Below, one piece after another: positions 6,401 to 13,500 of a stretch of DNA of 19,023 nucleotides. The translations under genes were made by a program, and so were the position numbers. The DNA comes from Holophagales bacterium UBA5066 (GTDB taxonomy: Bacteria > Acidobacteriota > Thermoanaerobaculia > UBA5066): positions 1 to 19,023 of the forward strand of contig DIAY01000199.1 of NCBI GenBank assembly GCA_002414905.1, read 5' to 3'. Under the pieces are notes generated by a model. It saw nothing but the letters and a program-made list of their open reading frames with translations. It was not told the DNA's origin and made no database searches. The stretch's first letter is position 1. The number at the start of each line of letters is the position of its first letter.

Positions 6401-7627
6401 ATGCCCTCGCAACACCGCTCGACCCGCCCGCGCAGCATCGGCACCTCGGCCGATGCCGTACAGGTGTCTCCCGAGCTCGAGTGGGTCCTCGCACGGGCTT
6501 TCGCCGGGTCGGAAGGGACCCGGAGCGGGTTCCTCGATGGTCGCGCAGCCGGGGCGCTCGCCAGCCGCCTCGGCCTTCTCCCGCGAATCGTTCATCGGCT
6601 CGGTCCTGCACGACTCGCCGACGAGCTCGGACCCGTGGCGGCGAAGGACGCTCTGGCCGAATACCGCGAGTCGGCCCTCGTCTCCGCGAGGCTCGTCGCC
6701 CTCGCCCGCCTCGTCGGACGGGTCGCGGGCGAGAACGGCATCAAGGTCGTCGTCCTGAAGCACGCGGCCCTCTGCCTCTCCGGAATCTCCCTGCCCGCCG
6801 AGCGGGGTGCGGCCGACGCCGACATCCTCGTGTCCGATGCCGACGCCGCCCGGCTCACGAGGGAGCTCGTCCGCGCCGGGATCCGCACTTCCGACGCTCC
6901 CGTCTACGACCACCAGCACAGCCCGCTCTACCACCCGCAGGGCGGGATGCTGGAGCTGCACCGGACGATTCCGGGGGTACGACCGTCCCCGGACGACGCG
7001 GAGATGAGCCTGGAAGTCCTCGTCGCGCGAGACCTCGCAACTCCGCTCGATCCCGGTGCTCCGTGCCTCTTCGTCCCCCGCCCGCACTTCATGCTGGCGC
7101 ACGCCCTCGCGCACGCACTCTTCCAGCACGGACTCCAGCCGGGCGCATACCCGGCGCTCAAGCTGCTCGCCGACATCGCCGACCTTCGCTGCCGGGCCAG
7201 CCACGACCTCCTGCCCGACGCCCTTCCCCTCATCGTCGCCGAGATCGACGAGGGCGACGCGCGGGCAGCCTGGGCGCTTCCGACGGCCCTCGCGGCGGGA
7301 GGTGCGGCCGCCGTCCTGGCCTGCTCCGACAGCCCCGAGGCCCGGCTCCTCTCACACCTCCTGCGCGGTGCGCTCGACCCGGGCTACGGCGAATCTCTGA
7401 AGCTTCGCTCGGCTCTGACTCTCCCCTCGGACCAGAGCGGCCCCCTCGCGTTCCTTCGCTGGGCGTGGCACACGGTGGCGATCAACCGCGCGCAGGCCTG
7501 GGCACTTTACGGAGCAGACACTCGCCCGAAGTTCCTCTTCGCCCTCGCGCGAAGGCCGTTCCACCTCGCGTGGAAGCTGGGGCGCTACATCAAGGCTGCC
7601 GCACGGGGAGGAGCGGACCGGCCCTGA
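6401..7627 (+). CDS. Nucleotidyltransferase-fold protein (NTP_transf_5 type)
   Basis: 408 residues from ATG 6401; an in-frame ATG at 6371 would add ten residues. Visible motifs match the uncharacterised nucleotidyltransferase family seen beside RiPP and capsule genes: VVVLKHAALC (Lys120) and RGAADADILV (Arg135, Asp139, Asp141), the likely metal-binding Asp-x-Asp pair, then a MLELHRTI strand (183-190). The C-terminal half is alpha-helical. A relative in a lasso-peptide cluster has been linked to decoration of the phosphorylated C-terminal Ser, so here it may act after the HprK-like kinases. It is the only plus-strand gene among the two cassettes. It is divergent from cassette A, and its last 38 bp overlap the 3' end of the radical SAM gene of cassette B. 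The exact reaction is not known from sequence. Confidence 0.8.
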   Translation: MPSQHRSTRPRSIGTSADAVQVSPELEWVLARAFAGSEGTRSGFLDGRAAGALASRLGLLPRIVHRLGPARLADELGPVAAKDALAEYRESALVSARLVALARLVGRVAGENGIKVVVLKHAALCLSGISLPAERGAADADILVSDADAARLTRELVRAGIRTSDAPVYDHQHSPLYHPQGGMLELHRTIPGVRPSPDDAEMSLEVLVARDLATPLDPGAPCLFVPRPHFMLAHALAHALFQHGLQPGAYPALKLLADIADLRCRASHDLLPDALPLIVAEIDEGDARAAWALPTALAAGGAAAVLACSDSPEARLLSHLLRGALDPGYGESLKLRSALTLPSDQSGPLAFLRWAWHTVAINRAQAWALYGADTRPKFLFALARRPFHLAWKLGRYIKAAARGGADRP

Positions 7628-8714
7628 AGGCCTCGTCGACCGCCTCTTTCCGCGCGACGACCCCGGGCGGCACTTCGAAGGGGTCGTGGAACTGCGCCCA
7701 GGCGGCCCCCGGACAGAATCCCGTCTTCTCCGAGACGCCTCCCTGCGCCGCGAGCCGGCCCGGGATCTCGCTCGTCGTCGTCCGGACCTGGGCCAGCGCC
7801 GGTGAGCCGCGCCAGATCTCCTCGATCGAAGCGTCGTGCAGATTCCCCGACGGGATCCTCCAGGCGACGCACGGATAGACGTTCCCGTACGGGTCGATCG
7901 CCACCGTCGAGGAGCCTGCCCCGCAGTGCTTTCCGTCGCCGGGAGCCGGAAGGCCGTCGTCGGCCGCCGGCCGCAGGGCATCCCGCCGAGCCGCCTCTCG
8001 CACGGCGCCCGTCTTCGCGGTAGTGCCCGGATCGGCTCCGGCCGCCTCCGCCCGCTCGCGGAGGACGCGGAAGAGCCTGAGGAGCCCCTCGGGAGACGGA
8101 GCGAGCGCGAGGGGACTCCGGTCCCCGTCGTCGCGGATCGAGAGGTCGGGATCGAAGGAGAGCGGAACCGTCAGGCCGTCGGCGAGGGCGAACATCGCTT
8201 CAACCTCTCCCTCGTTCCAGCAGGTGAGCGTGGAGTTCAGCCGAAGCCGCAGGCCGGCCTCCTGCGCGAGCTCGAGGTTGACGAGGAGCGTGTCGAAACT
8301 CCCCGGGACCCTCGTCTGCCGTTCGTGCGTCGCGGCGGTCGCACCATGAAGACTCACCTCCACGACGAACGGGTCGACCTCCCGCCTGAGTCGCCTCGCC
8401 ACCTCGCGCTTCAGCGCGTGCCCGTTCGACTTCACGCGCACGACGAAGCCCCGCGCGCGCGCCTCGGTCCCGATCGCGAAGAAGTCCGGGTGAGCAAGCG
8501 GCTCGCCGCCAGAAAGGACCACCTGGAAAGCGCCCATCCGCTCGAGATCCGCGAGCAGGCGCCGGTAGTCGTCGAGCGTGAGCGCGACGCCTCGGAGCGA
8601 GCGGTCGTTGTAGCAGAAGACGCAGTCGAGGTTGCACCGGTAGGTCAGCTCGAGGAGGACCGAGAAGAGACGGTTCTCCCGCCACGTCTTCCTCGCGAGC
8701 GCGGCGAGGCTCAA
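7590..8714 (-). CDS. Radical SAM enzyme with incomplete SPASM domain, cassette B
   Basis: 374 residues from TTG 8714, which overlaps the TGA of the PqqD-like gene (TTGA). GGAGG lies four bases upstream, supporting this unusual start. The radical SAM motif is CNLDCVFC (Cys27, Cys31, Cys34), followed by VVLSGGEPLAHPD (65-77). The C-terminal domain starts like SPASM, with Cys264 and Cys282 in CGAGSSTVAIDPYGNVYPC and the GNLHDASIEEIWRGS segment, but the usual Cys-x2-Cys-x5-Cys-x3-Cys group is missing; only Cys334 (GFCPGAAW) remains. It may bind one auxiliary cluster or a modified set. The likely substrate is the peptide at 10323-10526 in the same operon. Its 3' end overlaps the convergent nucleotidyltransferase gene by 38 bp. 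Confidence 0.9.
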   Translation of the reverse strand: MSLAALARKTWRENRLFSVLLELTYRCNLDCVFCYNDRSLRGVALTLDDYRRLLADLERMGAFQVVLSGGEPLAHPDFFAIGTEARARGFVVRVKSNGHALKREVARRLRREVDPFVVEVSLHGATAATHERQTRVPGSFDTLLVNLELAQEAGLRLRLNSTLTCWNEGEVEAMFALADGLTVPLSFDPDLSIRDDGDRSPLALAPSPEGLLRLFRVLRERAEAAGADPGTTAKTGAVREAARRDALRPAADDGLPAPGDGKHCGAGSSTVAIDPYGNVYPCVAWRIPSGNLHDASIEEIWRGSPALAQVRTTTSEIPGRLAAQGGVSEKTGFCPGAAWAQFHDPFEVPPGVVARKEAVDEAFRAGPLLPVRQP

Positions 8715-8995
8715 CGGTCCTCCTCGAGGAGGACGCCGGCCGCCGAGAGATCCGAGACGAACCGGTCCACGTCCTCCTCGAGCCGCGAGCGTTCCACGTC
8801 GAGCTCGTCCAGGAGGACGCCGACGATGCGGTCGAGCCCGGTCCCGCCGTCGATCAGCTCGAGGAGGCGGATGCCGACGGCGCTCACCCCGAGGACCTCG
8901 TTGTTTCCCTGAACGAGAACGATGCCCTCGTCCTCGATCCTGCGAAAGCGGACGTCGCTCCGCAGCCGATAGACGGGCGAGGAGGGTCCCTTCAT
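8711..8995 (-). CDS. PqqD-like RiPP recognition element, cassette B
   Basis: 94 residues from ATG 8995, which overlaps the kinase stop (ATGA) and has GGGAG six bases upstream. The PqqD-like pattern is beta strands (VRFRRIEDEGIVLVQG), a helix GVSAVGIRLLELIDGG (36-51), LDRIVGVLLDELDVE and a final DVDRFVSDLSAAGVL. The role is leader-peptide binding for the radical SAM enzyme, whose gene starts within this gene's stop codon. This tight overlap indicates fixed stoichiometry between the two proteins. Sequence identity with the cassette A element appears low, so the two may prefer different leaders. Confidence 0.87.
   Translation of the reverse strand: MKGPSSPVYRLRSDVRFRRIEDEGIVLVQGNNEVLGVSAVGIRLLELIDGGTGLDRIVGVLLDELDVERSRLEEDVDRFVSDLSAAGVLLEEDR
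8717..8734 (-). promoter_or_regulatory. Palindrome enclosing the Shine-Dalgarno of the radical SAM gene
   Basis: GTCCTCCTCGAGGAGGAC is a perfect 18-bp palindrome immediately upstream of the TTG start at 8714. In RNA the 5' half (GUCCUCC) can pair with GGAGGAC around a UCGA loop, a 7-bp hairpin that hides the GGAGG. Ribosomes finishing the upstream PqqD-like gene would open it, which fits coupled translation. The segment is also coding (LLEED in the PqqD-like protein), so codon constraint could explain part of it. Confidence 0.4.
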
Positions 8996-9939
8996 GGCTC
9001 GCTCCCTTCCAGTACGCTCCAGACGGGTCCACGGAGCGAGAACGAAACCCGGCCCCGCGGGACTCCGGCGAGGAGGCGAGCGATCGCATCCATGAGTCTC
9101 TCCTGGTGTTCCGGGTCTCCGTTGACTCCAGACGCGGCGCAGAGGAGCAGACCGAAGGCCTCCGCTCCTGCGAGTGGCGAGACGACAGTCGGCGCATCCG
9201 CCTCGGCAAGATGCGCGAGCCCGAAGAATCCTGCCAACGGGTAGTCACCGAGCGGCTCGTCAGGCAGCGTCATCCCGAGCTCGCCCGCGAACGGGACCTG
9301 GCGCACACGCAGCTCGCCTCGTTCGGCGACGACGGCATTGAGATCGTCCGAGAGCACCTCTCGCCCTTCGGCGAGGCTCCGGCGGGCGAAGGTCGTCTTG
9401 CCCGCACCAGATCGCCCCACGAAGAGGTACGCACGCCCCCGCGATACGACGCCTGCCGAATGGAGCAGGAGACCGCCCCCTTCGAAGAGGCGATACGCGG
9501 CCATCACACGTAGCGTGTTCTCGAGAATGGCGATGAAGTCGGCCGGTGTCGCCTCGGCGGTGAAGACACCCGTCTCGACGAACGCTCCGGTTCGGATCAG
9601 ACCCATCCAGCCCCGTCCTGCCAGCCGAACCATCCGGGGCGCATGGTCGACTTCGAGCTCGTAAACGCCGCTCGGCGGGCCGGGCGCCGGGAGAACCTCA
9701 TCCGGCTCCGCGCGAAGAAGTCGAATCCGGGCAGCCTGCGCTCCGACCGCCGCCCCGTCCGCGACGCAGAGCGGGCCGTACCGGTCCCTCACGAGCGCCG
9801 CCGCTCGAGCGTCGAGCCCGTCGACGAGGTAGGGCCCGCCGGGGAAGGCGAGGACCAGCCGTCCGTCGCCCCACGCCTCGCCTTCGACGCACGTCGCGGC
9901 AGCGTTCGCCGCCGCGAGACCAGCCGCCGCCAACGCCAT
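8992..9939 (-). CDS. HprK-like kinase, cassette B (putative peptide kinase)
   Basis: 315 residues from ATG 9939, directly after the S26-type gene's TGA, with AAGGG upstream. It has the same architecture as the cassette A kinase: a variable N-terminal 140 residues, LLLHSAGVV (157-165) with the conserved His, a P-loop VGRSGAGKTT (174-183) and the Asp pair in LSDDLNAVV (196-204). The N-terminus (MALAAAGLAAANAAAT) is Ala-rich but is not a convincing signal peptide, and a kinase of this sort should be cytoplasmic. The precursor two genes upstream also ends in Ser, the residue type phosphorylated by lasso-peptide kinases of this family. The kinase fold is well supported; the substrate is inferred. 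Confidence 0.83.
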   Translation of the reverse strand: MALAAAGLAAANAAATCVEGEAWGDGRLVLAFPGGPYLVDGLDARAAALVRDRYGPLCVADGAAVGAQAARIRLLRAEPDEVLPAPGPPSGVYELEVDHAPRMVRLAGRGWMGLIRTGAFVETGVFTAEATPADFIAILENTLRVMAAYRLFEGGGLLLHSAGVVSRGRAYLFVGRSGAGKTTFARRSLAEGREVLSDDLNAVVAERGELRVRQVPFAGELGMTLPDEPLGDYPLAGFFGLAHLAEADAPTVVSPLAGAEAFGLLLCAASGVNGDPEHQERLMDAIARLLAGVPRGRVSFSLRGPVWSVLEGSEP

Positions 9940-10320
9940 TCAGGTAGCCCTTCGCCGGCTCACGGCGTGCCGGCAGTAGTCGACGACGGCGCTCCAGCGC
10001 TCCCGGATTCGCACGTCCGTCACGAGCCGCCCGACGACGGCGTTCGGTGCGACCCGTTCGTCGGGCCTCGGCGCAGCATCGCCCTTCAGGAGCAGCCACA
10101 CCCGCCGCCGCCGCAGGTAAGGGCCGAGGAAGCGGTGGGCGACGAGGCGACCCCGTCCGTCGCGAAACACGAGAATGTCTCCCGGGAGAGGAAGACGCCT
10201 CGGGGCGAGCGTGGCGCGGGCACCGTCTCCGAGGCAGGGTGTCATCGACTCGCCCCGCACCGCCACCTCCACGGGTCCTCCCTCGAGGAGGGCGCGCAGC
10301 GCCTCGGCGATCGGGCCCAC
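9940..10320 (-). CDS. S26-type Ser/His protease-like protein, cassette B
   Basis: 126 residues from GTG 10320, two bases after the precursor's stop codon, so it is probably translated by reinitiation. Motifs are as in the cassette A paralogue: Ser25 in VRGESMTP, His62 in VAHRFLG, and Asp81 in LLLKGDAAP, again the His-type S26 arrangement. It is shorter than the paralogue at both ends and has no transmembrane segment. The position immediately after the precursor and before the kinase supports a role in processing that peptide. Alternatively it could be a non-proteolytic S24/S26-fold protein; catalysis is not shown by sequence alone. Confidence 0.78.
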   Translation of the reverse strand: MGPIAEALRALLEGGPVEVAVRGESMTPCLGDGARATLAPRRLPLPGDILVFRDGRGRLVAHRFLGPYLRRRRVWLLLKGDAAPRPDERVAPNAVVGRLVTDVRIRERWSAVVDYCRHAVSRRRAT

Positions 10321-10322
10321 GC

Positions 10323-10526
10323 TCAGGACGTCCCGATGACGCAGCCGCCCACTCCGGGGATCGCCTTGCCCGGGTTGCCCGGGCCCGTCGTGCAGACGAT
10401 GGCGAGGGTCTCGAGTGGTTCGCGAAACGTGATTCGGGGCGGTCCGTAAGGGCGCTTCGGCGCGGGGCGGTCCGCGCGTTCTCCAGCCGCCGCAGCCCTT
10501 GCCTCGTTCTCGGGAGTCTGGGACAT
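10323..10526 (-). CDS. Small RiPP-like precursor peptide B
   Basis: 67 residues from ATG 10526, chosen because AAGGAG lies five bases upstream; an in-frame ATG at 10553 (nine residues longer) has no such site. The leader is Ala/Arg/Glu-rich (MSQTPENEARAAAAGERADR), then KRPYGPPRIT (24-33) with the same K-[KR]-x-Y-x-P-P pattern as peptide A. EPLETLAIVC (36-45) follows, then a Gly/Pro-rich tail with Cys45 and Cys62 and the end GGCVIGTS, with a terminal Ser67. The core is probably about residues 45-67. It lies between the C25 peptidase gene (29 bp upstream) and the S26-type gene (two bases downstream). The small size, Cys-containing C-terminus and neighbours indicate a peptide substrate and not an enzyme. 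Confidence 0.82.
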   Translation of the reverse strand: MSQTPENEARAAAAGERADRPAPKRPYGPPRITFREPLETLAIVCTTGPGNPGKAIPGVGGCVIGTS

Positions 10527-10554
10527 CGAGTCTCCTTGCCGGCTGCTGCTCATC

Positions 10555-13500
10555 TCAGCGGCGAATGCGAAGGGAGGGATCCCCGAGGAGAGAGTAGACG
10601 AGGGCCATGTCGAGCGTCCCGCCCCGTGACCGGAACCCGGCGAGCGCCGCGCGGATGGCGTCGCCGAGGATCGGCTCGGAGCCGATCCAGGCGCGGCTCA
10701 CGTACTCCTCTCCGAGGATGGGCGCAAGGTCGGACGTGGAGTAGCCCGTGGGCGCCCAGGACGCCACCGCACCCTTCCCCGCGCTTCTGATCAGCTCGTC
10801 TCCGAGCGATGAATACCCCGGGATCGCCCAGAGGTTGATGACGCAGGAGAGGCTCGAGACGATCGGCATCGCCCCCGGCGTCAGCGACGGGACGTCCGTC
10901 GTCGTCAGGAGCCCCTCGGCGGCGAGGCGATCGAGGCCACCGTGACCGACGAAGTTCACGAAGCCGGGGGCCGCGGCCCACGCTGTGAACAGGGCTCCGC
11001 GCGCGGTGGCGAGGTCGGCGAGGTCCAGGTAGACCTTCTGAGCGGCGAAGCCTCCCCCGAGCGTCGACGCCACCTGATCGCTGTCGGCCGAAAAGTCGAG
11101 CCCGTTCTCCTTGTTGTCGGCCAGGAGCATGGACGGCCCCCGAGCGGGGCTCGCCTCGTACGCGATCACCTTGTCCACGTAAGCGCCCATCTCCGCGGCC
11201 GTGCGCGCCGTTACCCGGCCGACCGGCACCTCGGGCACGCCGTCGCCGTCGAAGTCGCCGATCGCCGTGTCCGAAGGGAAGAGGCCCCGGCCCGTCGCCA
11301 CCATCATCGGCGGCATCAGGTTGCCGCCAAGCCCCAGGAGGTTCTGGTAGTCCCAGGTGCCGCTGCCGACGAGGAGCGCCCACCTTGCCCCGGCGTGAAG
11401 GTATCCGTCTTCCAGGAACGCGCGCAGCGCGTGGGGCGTCGGAAGGCCGTCGCCGTAGGCGTCGAAGATGTCTTCGACCGGGATGACCGCCGCCGTCGTC
11501 TTCGAGGCACGCCGGTATGCCGCCAACCTCTCGGAGGCGGCCTCCATGCCTGGTCCGGCCACGATCAGGAGACTCCCCCTCGTCGCGGCCTTGTCGAAGA
11601 GCTTCACGGCGGGTCGGTAGGCGCTCCGTGAAGGAGAAAGGAATCCGGCGGCAGAGGCGACGGCATACCGGCGCCCGGGGCCCTCGGGCACGAATCGAGC
11701 CCGGTATGCCCCCGCTTCCGGCTCCACGACCGCTCCGGTCACCCGCTTCGGCGCGACCGGATCGGTCACGTCCCAGATCTCGACGTCCGGCCCGGCGAAG
11801 CCGCTCACGGCGACTGTGTCGACGCCCCTCGCGGTGAAGAGGAGTCTCGACGAAACGGCTTTGAACGTCCTCCGTACGTCGACGTCGATCGCATCGACGT
11901 AGACGTAGCTGTAGGCTGTCCCGGGGTCGAGGACGCCCTCGACCTCGAGCGTGTTGTCGCCGGCGACGAGGACGTCGGCCGGGACCTCGAATGACGCCGT
12001 CCGGTCCGCCAGACCCTCGAACTGCTCCTCGCCGGAAAGGACGCCGTTCACGCGGAAGCGAAGGTGGTGCTCACCCACGACGCCGGTGGTGGTCACGGGC
12101 ATCAGGCTGACCCTCGCGTTCGCCGGTCCGCTCCCCGGGACGAGCTCCGGAAGCGTGAAGTGGAACGTCCTGCTCCCGAGGGTCGCGTCGCCGGCCTGTA
12201 CGTACTCCCAGCCCCAGTAGTCCCCTTCGGGGTCGCGGGGCTGGCCCGTGAGCGCGGTTTTGTCCTGCTCCGTGTGAATCGTGTCGAGGAAGCCTTCGGG
12301 GTTCCCGGCCGGCGCTGGGGACCCTGCAGAAACTCCGGCTGCGACGAGCCCCCTGCGGGAGCGGATCCAGTAGACATTCGCAGCGGTGTAGGGGGTGTCG
12401 ATCGCCTCCGCGAAGAAGAGAAGCCCTGCGAGCTCCCGGCTCGGCGCCCACGCGACGTTTCGCCCTCGGTTCGTCAGCGAGAACGTCCCGGCGTCGAGCG
12501 AGGCAATCACGGTGTTTGGTGAAAGGCCGAGTGCGGAGGAGATCGTCGAGACCGGTACGAGGACGAGGCCGGAACCGGTCACCTCGACCTTCAGCGCTCC
12601 CGAGTTTCTCGCGGCCTGTGCGACGAATGCCGGAGTCTCCGCCGTCACGACGGGAGCCGCGACCCTCTCGTGAGCGATCGCTTCGAACCCGCCTTCGGCG
12701 ACGGCCCCTGACGGGTCCCACGTGCCACGCCGCGCTTTCTCGCGTTCCGCCTTCACCAGGAACGGCCCGTGGACGCGTCGGACCCCGTCCGCTTCGACCT
12801 CCGTGATCACGTAGCGCACCGGTCCCTCCGGAGCGCCGGGGTCGAGCAGCCGATAGACGCCGCCCTGAGACTCGCCGTGCAGCGACGGAACCAGGTCGCC
12901 CGAGACGATTGCCCGGCCGGACGGCCCGTCGAGCCGCTCGACCACGAACCCCGCCATCGCCGTCTCGGCTGCCGTTTGCCACTCCAGGAAGGTTCCCTCT
13001 CTCGTGACGACCGACCTCACCGAGTGGACCACCGCCGGCGTCGGCGCGCCGGGCGTGATCTCGAGCGCGTAGTCCTCCGTCTCGCCGTTGACCGCGAGGC
13101 CTGCAGGTTTCGTCGCGCTGAGGCCCCCGCCCGTCCCGCCGACGTCCGTGTCGGCCGTCAGCCGGAACCGTGCGTACGTCCTGCCCGCCGAGAGTCCCGG
13201 AAGGCTCGTCCAGGTCACGTTGACGAGCCCGCTCGTTCCGGCCGGGACGCTCACGACAGTCGACGCCTCAGCCACTGCGAAGGTCCCGTCCCGATTGAAG
13301 TCGATCCACGCGACGAGAGTCGCTGGTCCGCCGGTCTGATTGACGACCGTGATCGGGACCGTATACGGCGGAGTGCTCGAAGTGCCGAGCGCGGGCATCG
13401 GCAGCGTACGGCCGTCGTCGAACGTATCGCCGAAGCCGTCCAGGACGACCGGGTTTCCTCGTGCGTCCGTCTCGGCCGAAACCGCAGCGCCGATCCTGAG

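Noticed and set aside
2969..10526. Standard lasso-peptide cluster
   Set aside because: The kinase, nucleotidyltransferase, PqqD-type RREs and YxxP leaders resemble lasso clusters, but no asparagine-synthetase-like cyclase or transglutaminase-like leader protease is present in the window, and the precursors lack the usual Thr-x-Gly junction.
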